A stretch of DNA of 64,000 bases. It comes from an uncultured Roseateles sp. GTDB taxonomy: Bacteria; Pseudomonadota; Gammaproteobacteria; Burkholderiales; Burkholderiaceae_C. The stretch spans positions 1-64,000 of the forward strand of contig NZ_CAMFJS010000023.1 of assembly GCF_945956965.1 (NCBI RefSeq). Direction: 5' to 3'. The notes under the pieces are model-generated. The model saw only the letters and a list, made by a program, of their open reading frames with translations, was not told where the DNA came from and did not search any database. The position numbers were made by a program, and so were the translations under genes. Below, in pieces: positions 8,581-18,245 of this stretch; position 1 is the stretch's first letter, and every line of letters begins with the position of its first letter.

Positions 8581-10104
8581 ATGAATTTGCTGCCCATTCC
8601 GGTCACCCCCGACATCGCCGCCCCACTCGCCGCCATCGACATGGGCTCCAACAGCTTCAGGTTGGAAATTGCCCAGCTGCCGCGCGGCCAATACAAGCGC
8701 CAGGAATATCTGAAAGAAACCGTTCGTCTGGGCGCCGGCCTGGACGAAGAAGGCATGTTGACCGAGGCCGCCATGCAGCGCGGCCTGGAATGCCTGCAGC
8801 GCTTTGCCCAGCGCCTGAAGGGCTTCCCGGCCGCCCGCGTGCGCGCCGTGGCCACGCAGACGCTGCGCGAAGCCAAGAACCGCAATGCCTTTCTGGCGCG
8901 CGCGCAAGAAGCCCTGGGCTACCCGATCGAGGTCATCTCCGGCCGCGAAGAGGCCCGGCTGATCTATGCCGGCGTGGCGCGCTTGCAGCCCTCGGACGAG
9001 CCCCGCCTGGTGATCGATATCGGCGGCCGCTCCACCGAGATGATTCTGGGCCGCGGACGCCGCCCCGCCTCGGCTGAATCCTTTCAGATCGGCAGCGTCA
9101 GCCTGTCGATGCGCTTCTTCCCCGAAGGCGTGTTCACCGCCGACGCTTTCCGCGCTGCCCAGGTGGCCGCAGGGGCTGAACTGGAAGAAGCCCTGACCCT
9201 CTTCAAGCCCGCCATGTGGCAGCGCGCGCTGGGCTCCTCCGGCACGGTGGGTGCGGTGGCGCAAATCCTGGCGGCCAGCGGCGTGACCGATGGTCGCATC
9301 ACGCCCGAGGCCTTGCGCTGGTGCATCGAACAATGCATTGCCGCCGGCACCATGAGCCGCCTCGACCTGATGGGCCTGAAGGAAGATCGCCGAGCCGTGG
9401 TGGGTGGCGGCCTGTGCATCCTCTACACCTTGCTGACCCAATTCGGCATTGCCGAGCTGTTCCCGGCCAAGGGCGCGCTGCGCCAGGGCGTGATCTTTGA
9501 TCTGGTGGAGCGCCTGGAAGCCGCGCGCACCAGTGACGGAGCTGCCAAACAAGACATGCGCGAAGCCTCGGTGGAGGCTTTGCAAAAGCGTTTTGCGGTC
9601 GATCTGGCCCAGGCCGCCCGGGTGCAAGCCACCGCGCAAAGCCTCTACAAACAAGTCGCACCCCGCGCACCGCGGGAACGCCAGCGCGAACTGGCCTGGG
9701 CCGCCGCCCTGCATGAGATGGGCATGATGGTCTCGCACCACGACCACCACCGCCACAGCGCCTATCTGCTGGCCCATGTGGACGCGGCCGGCTTCTCGCA
9801 AAGCCAGCTCAAACGCCTGGGCGATCTGGCACTGGGCCAGCGCGGCGGGCTGCGCAAGCTTGAAGGCATCCTCGGTGACGAGAGCCTGCTGCTGCAATTG
9901 CTGAGCCTGCGCCTGGCCGTCATCAAAGCCCATGCCCGCGAAGCGGTGGACAGCCAAGCCCTGCGCCTCAAGCGCGAGGGCAAACGCTTCACCCTGAGCC
10001 TGCCCAAATCATGGGCATTGCAAAACCCGCGCACCGCCTACCTCTTGCAAGAAGAAGCCGCGGCCTGGGCGCGCAGCGGGGTGTTGGAGCTGGTCCTCGC
10101 CTAG
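8581..10104 (+). CDS. ppx: Exopolyphosphatase (Ppx/GppA family)
   Basis: About 507 residues. The N-terminal ASKHA-fold phosphatase shows [15 protein letters not shown] (phosphate loop 1), [23 protein letters not shown], the second phosphate loop [14 protein letters not shown] and GSSGTVGAV. The C-terminal part is an HD-like helical domain with [20 protein letters not shown]. The family releases phosphate from polyphosphate ends and may also hydrolyse pppGpp. It converges on sixA and ppk1, placing polyphosphate breakdown and synthesis side by side. Start uncertain: ATG at 8581 (MNLLPIPV) or ATG at 8551; neither has a clear ribosome site. Confidence 0.93.
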   Translation: MNLLPIPVTPDIAAPLAAIDMGSNSFRLEIAQLPRGQYKRQEYLKETVRLGAGLDEEGMLTEAAMQRGLECLQRFAQRLKGFPAARVRAVATQTLREAKNRNAFLARAQEALGYPIEVISGREEARLIYAGVARLQPSDEPRLVIDIGGRSTEMILGRGRRPASAESFQIGSVSLSMRFFPEGVFTADAFRAAQVAAGAELEEALTLFKPAMWQRALGSSGTVGAVAQILAASGVTDGRITPEALRWCIEQCIAAGTMSRLDLMGLKEDRRAVVGGGLCILYTLLTQFGIAELFPAKGALRQGVIFDLVERLEAARTSDGAAKQDMREASVEALQKRFAVDLAQAARVQATAQSLYKQVAPRAPRERQRELAWAAALHEMGMMVSHHDHHRHSAYLLAHVDAAGFSQSQLKRLGDLALGQRGGLRKLEGILGDESLLLQLLSLRLAVIKAHAREAVDSQALRLKREGKRFTLSLPKSWALQNPRTAYLLQEEAAAWARSGVLELVLA

Positions 10105-10161
10105 TCAGCGGCTGACAGTGAGGCTCGGGGCATAGCCCTCGGGCGGTCTGTCACGCAAGGA

Positions 10162-10623
10162 CTAAAGAAAGTCCGGTGCCTGCACCGCTTGCAGCACAAC
10201 TTCCGAATGGCCGTCGCGCTGGCGCGAACGCAGCCACCAGACGCCACCCTTTTTGACCGCCCAAGGCTGAGCCGTGCCGGTCAAGAGCAGCGAGGCCAAC
10301 AAACCCAGCGTCGGCTGATGGCCCACCATCAGCACCGGCTCGCTGGACTGCGGCCAGCGCGAAGCGGCCAGCAGATCTTGCACCGAGGCATCGGGCGCAA
10401 TGCTGTTGACGATGCGCACTTCGCGCCCCAAGGCCGCCGCAGTGCCACGCGCCCGCTCGGCCGGGCTGACCAGTACGCGGGTGGATGCCGCCAGGCGATG
10501 GTTCAACCAGTCCGCCATGCGCGCGGCCTGGCGCTCTCCCTTGGCGGTCAGGCAGCGGGCCATATCGGTACTGCCTTCGCGCAGCAATTCCGCTTCAGCG
10601 TGACGCCACAGAATCAGGTCCAT
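10162..10623 (-). CDS. sixA: Phosphohistidine phosphatase SixA
   Basis: 153 residues, the usual SixA length. Histidine-phosphatase signature LILWRHAEAE at the N-terminus (the RH catalytic motif), LVSPAERARGTAA, and the second catalytic histidine in VGHQPTLG. In E. coli SixA removes phosphate from phosphohistidine of the nitrogen PTS protein NPr. Here it lies 17 bp downstream of ppk1 and is likely cotranscribed, an arrangement frequent in beta-proteobacteria. The start ATG is at 10623; the reading frame stays open further upstream, but that part overlaps ppk1 and is not coding. Confidence 0.92.
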   Translation of the reverse strand: MDLILWRHAEAELLREGSTDMARCLTAKGERQAARMADWLNHRLAASTRVLVSPAERARGTAAALGREVRIVNSIAPDASVQDLLAASRWPQSSEPVLMVGHQPTLGLLASLLLTGTAQPWAVKKGGVWWLRSRQRDGHSEVVLQAVQAPDFL

Positions 10624-10640
10624 GCCCGCAATCCCCGTGC

Positions 10641-12725
10641 TTAATCGCGCTGCGCCTTGAAGCGCTGCATCAAAGCCTGTTGAGCACTCAGGCCCGTGGT
10701 GGACACCCGGCTGGAGCGGCCATCCGGCCCAAGCTGCCAAGCATCCAAGCCGTCGTGCAGATAAGGCACCAGGGCCTCGTCGATGATGCGCTGGCGCAGC
10801 TTGGGGTCGCTGACCGGCCAGGCGATCTCGATGCGGCGGAACATATTGCGGCTCATCCAGTCGGCGCTGGCCAAGTACAAGGCCACCTCGTCCTCGCTGG
10901 CGCCCCACTGGAAATAGCAGACCCGAGTGTGTTCCAAAAAGCGCCCGACCACCGAGCGCACCACGATGTTGTCGCTGATGCCGGGCAGGCCCGGCGGCAA
11001 CATGCAGGCGCCGCGCACGATCAGGTCCACCTTGGCGCCAGCCTGGCCGGCGGCCAAGATGCCGTTGATCAAGTCGGCATCGGTCAGGGCATTGATCTTC
11101 ACGACGATGCGCGCGGGCTTGCCGGCCCGCGCGGCCTCGGCCACTTGGGCCAAATGCTCCATCATGCGGCTGTGCATATTGAAGGGCGCCAGCAGCAAGC
11201 GCTTGGGCGTCTTGATCTTGCCCAGCGAGGCCAGCTGACGGAAAACCGAGTCGGCATCCGAGGTCAGCTCGGGGTCGGCGGTCAAATAACCCAGGTCGGT
11301 GTAGAAACGCGCCGTCTTGGGGTTGTAGTTGCCGGTGGACAGATGCGCATAGCGGCGGAACTTCGCTCCCTCGCGCCGCGTCACCAGCAGCAGCTTGGCG
11401 TGGGTTTTGAAGCCGACGATGCCGTACACCACCTGCGCGCCCACCGCCTCCAGGCGCTCGGCCCAGTTGATATTGGCCTCTTCGTCGAAGCGCGCTTTCA
11501 ACTCCACCACGGCCATCACTTCCTTGCCGCGCCGTGCCGCCTCGATCAGCAAATCCCCCAGCACCGACTTGCTGCCCGTGCGGTAAATGGTCTGCTTGAT
11601 GGCCAGCACATCGGGGTCTTCCACCGCCTCGCGCAGAAACTGCACCACCGGATCGAAGCTCTCGAAAGGGTGATGCATCAAGACATCGCCCTTGTTGCGC
11701 AGACGCTCGAAGATGGACTTCTGGCGCGGCAGGGACTGCGGCCAAGCCGGCTCATGCGGCTCGAAACGCAACTCGGGCGCATCGGTCTGGTCGATCAGCT
11801 CATTCAGGCGCACCAGATTGACCGGGCCGTTGACGCGGTAGAGCGCTGCGGCCGGCAGATCAAACTGTTCCAGCAGAAACTGCGCCAACTCGCTCGGGCA
11901 GGTGTTGACCACCTCCAGGCGAACCGCGCGGCCGAAATGCCGCGTTGTCAGCCCGGAGCGCAGCGCATTGCGCAGATTGGCAATCTCCTCCTCGTCCACC
12001 TCCAGATCGGAGTCACGGGTGACCCGGAACTGCGAGAAGGCCTCGACCTTGCGGCCCGAGAACAACTCCTCCAGATGGGCGCGAATCACGCTGGTCAGCA
12101 ACACAAAGGCCTGGCGTCCATGGCTGATGGCGGCCGGCAAGCGAATCACCCGCGGCAGCACCCGCGGCACTTTGACAATGGCAATGCGGTTGTCGCGCCC
12201 AAAAGCGTCTTTGCCCGAGAGCCGGGCAATGAAGTGCAAAGACTTGTTGGCCACCTGCGGGAAGGGGTGGGCCGGGTCCAGGCCGACGGGCACCATCAGC
12301 GGGCGCACCTCGCGCTCAAAGAACTTGGCCACCCAAGCCCGCTGCACCTCATTGCGGTCGGCGTGGTTGAGGATGACGATCTTCTGCTCGGCCAGCAAAG
12401 GCATGAGCTGCTCGTTGAAGATGGCGTACTGCTCATCAATCAAGGCGTGAGAGGCGCGCGCCACCCGCTCGACATCGCGGTTGTCCACCGAACCCAGGGG
12501 GTCACGGGCGGCGTCCAGCATGTCGGCAAAGCGCACCTCGAAAAATTCATCGAGATTGGAGGAGACGATGCAGATATAGCGCAAGCGCTCCAGCAGCGGC
12601 ACATCCAGGCGCAGCGACTGTGCGAGCACGCGGCGGTTGAACTCCAGAATGGCTTGCTCGCGGTTCAGCAAGTCGGAGGGAGGCAAAACACTTGGGTTTG
12701 TCGGCATCGATTCAGCAGCACTCAT
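10641..12725 (-). CDS. ppk1: Polyphosphate kinase 1
   Basis: 694-residue PPK1, which reversibly polymerises the gamma-phosphate of ATP into polyphosphate. Order seen: N-domain (LNREQAILEFNRRVL), head domain, then the two PLD-like catalytic domains with FETHAK-type GFKTHAKLLLVTRRE, YAHLSTGNYNPKTARFYTDLG (autophosphorylated His region), RSVVGRFLEHTRVCYFQWG and DWMSRNMFRRIE. All are typical, and length matches the family. It is followed by sixA and faces ppx. No PhoB box was recognised in the short gap to the next upstream gene. Confidence 0.97.
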   Translation of the reverse strand: MSAAESMPTNPSVLPPSDLLNREQAILEFNRRVLAQSLRLDVPLLERLRYICIVSSNLDEFFEVRFADMLDAARDPLGSVDNRDVERVARASHALIDEQYAIFNEQLMPLLAEQKIVILNHADRNEVQRAWVAKFFEREVRPLMVPVGLDPAHPFPQVANKSLHFIARLSGKDAFGRDNRIAIVKVPRVLPRVIRLPAAISHGRQAFVLLTSVIRAHLEELFSGRKVEAFSQFRVTRDSDLEVDEEEIANLRNALRSGLTTRHFGRAVRLEVVNTCPSELAQFLLEQFDLPAAALYRVNGPVNLVRLNELIDQTDAPELRFEPHEPAWPQSLPRQKSIFERLRNKGDVLMHHPFESFDPVVQFLREAVEDPDVLAIKQTIYRTGSKSVLGDLLIEAARRGKEVMAVVELKARFDEEANINWAERLEAVGAQVVYGIVGFKTHAKLLLVTRREGAKFRRYAHLSTGNYNPKTARFYTDLGYLTADPELTSDADSVFRQLASLGKIKTPKRLLLAPFNMHSRMMEHLAQVAEAARAGKPARIVVKINALTDADLINGILAAGQAGAKVDLIVRGACMLPPGLPGISDNIVVRSVVGRFLEHTRVCYFQWGASEDEVALYLASADWMSRNMFRRIEIAWPVSDPKLRQRIIDEALVPYLHDGLDAWQLGPDGRSSRVSTTGLSAQQALMQRFKAQRD

Positions 12726-12743
12726 TCTTTGATTCTAGGTGCG

Positions 12744-13661
12744 CTAAGCCAGCACTTCTGGCCTAGCCGCAGGCAGGCCTGGTTCGGTTAAGGAAGGGGT
12801 TCCAGCAGCCAGCACCTGAGCCCAATCGAGGATCTCCAAGTGCCCATCGGCATGCTCGACCAAGGCGGTCAGGCTTTCCACCCAATCGCCATCGTTGCAA
12901 TACAGGATGCCGTCGATATCGCGCATCTCAGCAAAGTGAATATGACCACAAACCACGCCGTGCACACCGCGCTTGCGTGCTTCCCGGGCCACCGCCTCTT
13001 CGAAGTCAGACACATAGCTGACCGCCCGCTTGACCTTGAGCTTGAGGTATTTGGACAAGCTCCAGTAGGGCAGGCCGAACTTGGCGCGCAGATGGTTCAG
13101 ATAGCGATTGAGCTTGAGTGTCAGCTCATACGCCCAGTCGCCCACATGGGCCAGCCATTTGGCGCACTGGATCACCCCGTCGAACAAATCGCCATGGGTG
13201 ATCCACAGCTTGCGCCCATCGGCGGTTTCGTGGATCCATTCTTTGACCACCTCAATGCCACCGAAATTGTGATTGAGGTATTTGCGGGCGAACTCGTCAT
13301 GGTTGCCGGGCACAAAGTAGACCTTGCAGCCCTTGCGGGCCTTGCGCAGCAGTTTTTGCACCACATCGTTGTGAGCTTGCGGCCAGTACCAGCTGCGGCG
13401 CAGCTGCCAGCCGTCGATGATGTCGCCGACCAGGAAGAGCTCCTCGCACTCCACCTCGCGCAAAAAGTCCAGCAAAGCATGGGCCTGGCAGCCGGGCGTG
13501 CCCAGATGCAGGTCCGAGATCCACACCGTGCGGTAGCGGCGGCTGGGCTTGCCGCCGCCGTCCACGCCCTCGGAATCTGCCGCATCGACCGATGGGGGCA
13601 GGCTGGTCAGGGCACCCGCTGCAGTCGCGGCGGCGCGCATCAAGGCGTGGTCGTTCTGCAT
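12744..13661 (-). CDS. LpxH-like UDP-2,3-diacylglucosamine diphosphatase / metallophosphoesterase
   Basis: 305 residues from the ATG at 13661. Calcineurin-like metal motifs appear in order: SDLHLGT (D-x-H), GDIIDGWQ, GNHDEFARKYL, THGDLFD and CGHIHFAEMRDIDG. This is the COG2908 family, whose LpxH members cleave UDP-diacylglucosamine to lipid X in lipid A synthesis. This version is longer than classical LpxH (about 240-250 aa) and may be a paralog of different function. The first 45 residues are Ala/Ser/Gly-rich and probably disordered. It is upstream of ppk1 with an 18-bp gap, so likely in one operon with ppk1 and sixA. Confidence 0.82.
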   Translation of the reverse strand: MQNDHALMRAAATAAGALTSLPPSVDAADSEGVDGGGKPSRRYRTVWISDLHLGTPGCQAHALLDFLREVECEELFLVGDIIDGWQLRRSWYWPQAHNDVVQKLLRKARKGCKVYFVPGNHDEFARKYLNHNFGGIEVVKEWIHETADGRKLWITHGDLFDGVIQCAKWLAHVGDWAYELTLKLNRYLNHLRAKFGLPYWSLSKYLKLKVKRAVSYVSDFEEAVAREARKRGVHGVVCGHIHFAEMRDIDGILYCNDGDWVESLTALVEHADGHLEILDWAQVLAAGTPSLTEPGLPAARPEVLA

Positions 13662-13805
13662 GGCTAGTGAGTTTGGTCCCGGGCCGTGTCCAGCCCATGG
13701 CAGCTTGATGAAGCTTGTGTGACAGGCGCGCGCCGTCCCTATCGAGTAGCCCGCACCTGCCCAGCCAAAGCCTGCGCAGCGTCTGACCAAGCACCGCACT
13801 CGATA

Positions 13806-14765
13806 ATGGCCACCATGCACCTGATGATTTCCCACGCCAGCGCCCTCGACGAGGCCTGTAAGCACACCCTGAATCACCTGGCCCTGCCGCACCTGGCGGG
13901 CTTGCTAGGCCTGCTCAAACCCGCCGGCCCGGCGCTGGGCAGCGATGAGCAAAGCCTCAACACCCCCTTTGAACACAGCCTGGCCCGCTTGCGCGGTAGC
14001 GTCCAGCCCCACGCTGACAGCGATGGCCTGCTGCCCACCGCCGCTTGGGCTGCCGAAGCCGCCGGCGAAGACCCGCGCCTGCCCTGGGCCCTGCTGACGC
14101 CGCTGCACCTGGCCGTGGGCAGCGATCAGGTCAATGCCTACGCACCCGAGTCTCTTGAGCTGACGGATGAGGAATCGCGCCAGTTCTTCGCCGCCCTGGC
14201 CGAGCTGTGGCCCACCAATGAGGGCTGGCGCGCGCACTGGCTCTCGCGCTACCAATGGCTGCTGACCCACGACAGCCTGGCGGGCCTGAGCAGCGCCAGC
14301 GTTGAGCGGGTGCTGCTGCGCAATGTCGACCCCTGGATGCCCAGCGCGCGACGCCTGCGCACCTTGCAAAACGAGGTGCAGATGCTGCTGCACCGCGAGC
14401 CCTTGAATGCCCAGCGCGAAGCACGGGGCGCCCTGGCGCTTAACTCGGTGTGGATCAGCGGCTGCGGCGCCGCGCCCGACACGCTGACGCCGCTGCCCGC
14501 CAATCTGCAAATCAACAGCAGCTTGCAAGCGCCGCAGCTGGCCGCTGACTGGGCGGCCTGGGCCGAGGCCTGGACGAAGTTGGACGAAGGCGCGGTGTCG
14601 GAACTGCTGCAGCGGGCACGAGTGGGCGAACCGGTGCAACTGACACTGTGCGGCGAACGCTTCGCGCAGAGCTACCAGCTGCCGCCGCGCGGCGCCCTAC
14701 AAAAAACCCTGCAGCGCTGGCTGCCACCCCGCGCCAATGCCGCCGCTGCGCTGGAGGCTTTGTGA
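13806..14765 (+). CDS. Conserved protein of unknown function coupled to recJ
   Basis: About 319 residues, soluble, Leu/Ala-rich, without signal peptide or transmembrane helix. I do not recognise a catalytic motif. My recollection is that proteins in this position upstream of recJ in beta-proteobacteria are annotated as uncharacterised or 'phosphoglycerate mutase' (COG4255-like); I cannot verify that. Notable segments are LGSDEQSLNTPFEH near the N-terminus, LTPLHLAVGSDQVNAY in the middle and ALNSVWISGCGAAP toward the C-terminus, the last two resembling conserved structural blocks. Start is ATG 13806, or a second ATG 9 bp later. Its stop overlaps the recJ ATG by one base, so the two are translationally coupled. 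Confidence 0.75.
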   Translation: MATMHLMISHASALDEACKHTLNHLALPHLAGLLGLLKPAGPALGSDEQSLNTPFEHSLARLRGSVQPHADSDGLLPTAAWAAEAAGEDPRLPWALLTPLHLAVGSDQVNAYAPESLELTDEESRQFFAALAELWPTNEGWRAHWLSRYQWLLTHDSLAGLSSASVERVLLRNVDPWMPSARRLRTLQNEVQMLLHREPLNAQREARGALALNSVWISGCGAAPDTLTPLPANLQINSSLQAPQLAADWAAWAEAWTKLDEGAVSELLQRARVGEPVQLTLCGERFAQSYQLPPRGALQKTLQRWLPPRANAAAALEAL

Positions 14766-16501
14766 TGGCCGCTAACGCCCCCCAACTGCTGACCCGCGAG
14801 GTGCCGCCCCGCGCCGCCTGGGCCCTGGAGCAAGCCGGCCACACTCCGCTACTGGCGCGCCTGTTTGCCGCCCGTGGCGTGCGTGAGCCGCTTGAATTGG
14901 ACGACGGCCTGGCCCGGCTTTTGCCGCCCGAATCCCTGCTCGGCGCCACCGCCGCCGCCCAGCTCTTGGCCGATGCCATCCTTGCCGGTGAGCGCATCTG
15001 CCTGGTGGCCGACTACGACTGCGACGGCGCCACCGCCTGCGTCGTCGCCCTGCGCGGCCTGGCTCTGCTGGGCGCCAAGCCCGAGCAGCTCGGCTACGTC
15101 GTACCCGACCGCGCCGTGCATGGCTACGGACTGACGCCCGCCATCGTCGAGCTGGCCCTGCCGCAGCGCCCGCAGGTCTTGATGACGGTGGACAACGGCA
15201 TCGCCAGCATCGCCGGCGTGGCCCATGCCAAGGCCTTAGGCCTCAAGGTGCTGGTGACAGACCACCATCTGCCCGCCCTCATCGACGGCGAAATCGTGCT
15301 GCCCGCGGCCGACGCCATCGTCAACCCCAACCAGCCCGCCTGCAGCTTCGAGAGCAAGAATCTGGCAGGCGTGGGCGTCGCCTTTTACGTGCTCCTGGCC
15401 CTGCGCAGCGAGTTACGTCGGCGCGGCGCATTCGACGCCGCCAGCCAACCCAAGCTCGACGGTCTGCTGGACCTTGTAGCACTGGGCACGGTGGCCGATG
15501 TGGTCAAGCTCGACGCCAATAACCGCCGCCTGGTCGCCCAAGGCCTCAAGCGCATGCGCGCCGGCCGGGTGCAGCCGGGTGTGCAAGCCCTGTTCACCGC
15601 GGCCGGGCGCGATTGCAGCCGCGCCACTGGTTTCGACCTGGGCTTTGCGCTGGGGCCGCGCATCAACGCGGCCGGGCGCCTGTCCGATATGACCCTGGGC
15701 ATCGAATGCCTGCTCAGCGATGAGCCCAGCCGCGCCCTGGAATTGGCCAAGCAGCTCGACGCCATCAATCGTGAGCGGCGTGAGATCGAGGCCGATATGA
15801 AGCTGCAAGCCGAGGCCAAGCTTGATCACATCATGAGCCAGCTGGACGGCGAAACGCCGGCCGCTTTATGCCTGTTCGAAGCCGACTTCCATGAAGGCGT
15901 GGTGGGCATCATCGCCTCGCGACTGAAGGACCGTGTGCATCGCCCCACCTTCGTCTTCGCGCAAGGCGCCGATGGTCAGCTCAAAGGCTCGGGCCGCTCC
16001 ATTCCCGGCTTTCATCTGCGCGATGCGCTGGACTTGGTCAGCAAGCGCCAGCCCGAGTTGCTGAAAAAGTTTGGCGGCCACGCCATGGCGGCTGGCTGCA
16101 CCTTGGCGGACCCAGAAAGTTTCGCCGCCTTCAACCAGGCCTTGCAAACGGTCGCCGCCGAATGGCTGGACGCGGCTGCCCTGACCCGCACCCTGCGCAC
16201 CGACGGCCCACTCTCGCCCGAGTTCTTCACCCCTGACACCGTGCGCAGCCTGGACGCGCAAGTCTGGGGCCAGGCTTTCGAGGCGCCGCTGTTCTGCGAT
16301 CAGGTGGACGTGATCTCCCAGCGCATCGTGGGCGAACGCCACCTCAAGCTGCGCATCCGCCAGGCCGGCGTGCTGCGCGACGCTATCTGGTTCGGCCATA
16401 TCGATCCGGTGCCTGAGCGCGGCCGCATGGCCTACCGCCTGAGCCTGGATGAGTACCAGGGCCAGCAACGGGTGCAGATGATTGTTGAGGCCCTGGTCTA
16501 G
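14765..16501 (+). CDS. recJ: Single-stranded-DNA-specific exonuclease RecJ
   Basis: 578-residue 5'-3' ssDNA exonuclease used in RecF recombination and mismatch repair. DHH-family motifs: VADYDCDGATA (motif I, about residue 82), DNGIASIAGV, TDHHLPAL (DHH proper) and VALGTVADVVKL. The DHHA1 domain has GVVGIIASRLKDRVHRPTFVF and GSGRSIPGFHLRDAL, and a C-terminal OB-like region ends in EALV. The start is decided by GGAGG at 14753-14757, seven bases before the ATG that overlaps the stop of the preceding gene. Confidence 0.97.
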   Translation: MAANAPQLLTREVPPRAAWALEQAGHTPLLARLFAARGVREPLELDDGLARLLPPESLLGATAAAQLLADAILAGERICLVADYDCDGATACVVALRGLALLGAKPEQLGYVVPDRAVHGYGLTPAIVELALPQRPQVLMTVDNGIASIAGVAHAKALGLKVLVTDHHLPALIDGEIVLPAADAIVNPNQPACSFESKNLAGVGVAFYVLLALRSELRRRGAFDAASQPKLDGLLDLVALGTVADVVKLDANNRRLVAQGLKRMRAGRVQPGVQALFTAAGRDCSRATGFDLGFALGPRINAAGRLSDMTLGIECLLSDEPSRALELAKQLDAINRERREIEADMKLQAEAKLDHIMSQLDGETPAALCLFEADFHEGVVGIIASRLKDRVHRPTFVFAQGADGQLKGSGRSIPGFHLRDALDLVSKRQPELLKKFGGHAMAAGCTLADPESFAAFNQALQTVAAEWLDAAALTRTLRTDGPLSPEFFTPDTVRSLDAQVWGQAFEAPLFCDQVDVISQRIVGERHLKLRIRQAGVLRDAIWFGHIDPVPERGRMAYRLSLDEYQGQQRVQMIVEALV

Positions 16502-16558
16502 GCGGCAGCCAATGACCTTGCGCAAGGCTGGCCGGCGCCGGCCCCATAAAATGGCCGC

Positions 16559-17479
16559 GTGAACAGCAGCCCCACCTCTCAGCCCTCTGCCAACAGCGCC
16601 ATTGGCAGCTCTCGCAGCGTCGACGCCAGCACCAACGCCGACCTGCACTGCCATTCGCGCGTATCCGACGGCACCCTCACGCCCGAAGAACTGGCGCAGC
16701 GCGCCAAAGCCAATGGCGTCGAGCTGTGGGCCTTGACCGACCATGATGAAGTGGCCGGACAGCAGCGCGCGCTGGAGGCGGCCTTGGCGCAAGGCATGCA
16801 CTACCTCACCGGCGTGGAGATTTCGGTCAGCTTTGCCGGCCGGGTGGTGCACATCGTGGGCCTGGGCTTTGATCATCACAACGCGGCCTTGATTCAAGGC
16901 TTGCGTGACACCCGAGGCGGGCGCGAAGCGCGGGCGCGCGAGATGGCCGCCGGCCTGGCGCAAGTGGGCATCAAGGGCGCCTATGAAGGTGCACTGCAAT
17001 TCGTGGGCAACCCCGAGCTGATTTCCCGCACCCACTTCGCGCGCTTTCTGGTTGAGGCCGGGCATTGTCAGGACGTCAACGAGGTGTTCCGCCGGTTTCT
17101 CACCGAGGGCAAGCCGGGTTATGTGGAACACCGCTGGGCGCGCCTGGGCGACGCGCTGCGCTGGATCAAGGAGGCAGGCGGCGAGGCCGTCATCGCCCAC
17201 CCGGCCCGCTATGCCTTCAGCCCCACCGAAGAGTACGCCCTGATCACCGAGTTCATGGCCCACGGCGGGCGCGGCATCGAGGTGGTGACCGGTAGCCACT
17301 CCGCCGCCGAGGCCATCAAATACGCCGACACGGCGCTGGAGTTCGACCTCTTCGCATCCCGTGGCTCGGACTTCCACTCCCCCGAGGAAAGCCGCACCGA
17401 TCTGGGCAGGGTGGACGGCTTGTCAGGCCGCTTGAAGCCGGTGTGGCAGGCCTTGGCCCACCGCATCCACTGGGCCTGA
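16559..17479 (+). CDS. PHP-domain phosphoesterase (YciV / RNase AM type)
   Basis: 306 residues from a GTG start. PHP metal motifs: DLHCHSRVSDGTLTPEEL (H-x-H), ALTDHDEVAGQ, GVEISVSF, VVHIVGLGF, RTHFARFLVE, AHPARYAF and GSDFHSPEE, all nine-ligand PHP positions broadly intact. The E. coli homologue is a 3',5'-nucleoside bisphosphate phosphatase later described as a 5'-3' exonuclease maturing rRNA ends (RNase AM). It is followed by a yciO homologue, as in E. coli, which supports the assignment. The first 20 residues are Ser-rich and probably disordered. Confidence 0.9.
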   Translation: MNSSPTSQPSANSAIGSSRSVDASTNADLHCHSRVSDGTLTPEELAQRAKANGVELWALTDHDEVAGQQRALEAALAQGMHYLTGVEISVSFAGRVVHIVGLGFDHHNAALIQGLRDTRGGREARAREMAAGLAQVGIKGAYEGALQFVGNPELISRTHFARFLVEAGHCQDVNEVFRRFLTEGKPGYVEHRWARLGDALRWIKEAGGEAVIAHPARYAFSPTEEYALITEFMAHGGRGIEVVTGSHSAAEAIKYADTALEFDLFASRGSDFHSPEESRTDLGRVDGLSGRLKPVWQALAHRIHWA

Positions 17480-17592
17480 GCCCGCGCCCACACCCAAGCG
17501 CCCCCAGCAAACACGGGGTCAGCCGTCGCGTTTTCGGCAACAGGCCGGCTGCGCCTGTGCCACAAGCCAGGGGTGGCGATGGACAATGCGGC

Positions 17593-18228
17593 ATGGCCCA
17601 ATATTTCGAAGTCCACCCCGAGAACCCCCAAGCCCGTTTTCTCAAGCAAACCGCGCAGATCCTGCATGGCGGCGGCGTGGTGGCCATCCCCACCGATTCC
17701 AGCTACGCCCTGGTCTGCCGCCTGGACGACAAAACTGCGGTGGAAAACCTGCGCCGCATCCGCGGCATCGATGACAAGCATCACCTGACCCTGCTCTGCC
17801 GCGACCTGAGCGAGCTGGCCAGCTATGCCCGGGTCGACAACCAGCAGTACCGCCTGCTCAAGCTGGCCACGCCGGGTCCGTTTGCCTTCATCCTCGAAGC
17901 CACCAAAGAAGTACCCCGCCGCTTGTCCCACCCCTCACGCCGCACCATCGGCCTGCGGGTGCCGGATCACCGCGTGGCGCAGGATTTGCTGGCCTTGTTT
18001 GGCGAACCCTTGTTGTCGGCAACACTGATTCCCCCCGGCGAGACCGAGCCGCTCAACGACGCGCAGGAAATTTCCGCGCGCTTTGACAAGGTCCTGCAAG
18101 CCATCGTCGATGCCGGTGCCTGCACCTTGCAGCCCACCACGGTGATCGACCTCAGCGGCGACGCGCCGGTGCTAGTCCGCCGCGGCCAGGGCGACCCGGA
18201 AAAGCTGGGCCTGAGCTTCAGCGATTGA
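17593..18228 (+). CDS. yciO: YciO, Sua5/YrdC-like family protein
   Basis: 211 residues starting MAQYFEVHPENPQ, the characteristic YciO N-terminus. Sua5/YrdC fold features are GGGVVAIPTDSSYALVC, DDKHHLTLLCRDLSELA, TPGPFAFILEATKEVPRRL and TIGLRVPDH. Sua5/YrdC enzymes make threonylcarbamoyl-AMP for the tRNA t6A modification. YciO is a paralog with RNA-binding and weak activity whose main function is unsettled. The ATG at 17593 fits family length; an upstream extension of the frame is not conserved-looking. It is paired with the PHP-domain gene upstream. Confidence 0.88.
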   Translation: MAQYFEVHPENPQARFLKQTAQILHGGGVVAIPTDSSYALVCRLDDKTAVENLRRIRGIDDKHHLTLLCRDLSELASYARVDNQQYRLLKLATPGPFAFILEATKEVPRRLSHPSRRTIGLRVPDHRVAQDLLALFGEPLLSATLIPPGETEPLNDAQEISARFDKVLQAIVDAGACTLQPTTVIDLSGDAPVLVRRGQGDPEKLGLSFSD

Positions 18229-18245
18229 GTTTCAGCGCTTGAGAT

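Noticed and set aside
10624-11745. In-frame upstream extension of the sixA reading frame inside ppk1
   Set aside because: It overlaps ppk1 completely in another frame and is Gly/Arg-rich; SixA length and RHG motif place the true start at 10623.
10485-12791. Plus-strand open frame of 768 codons opposite sixA/ppk1
   Set aside because: It mirrors ppk1 codon structure in a high-GC gene, has no ribosome site and no protein-like motif; ppk1 on the minus strand is unmistakable.
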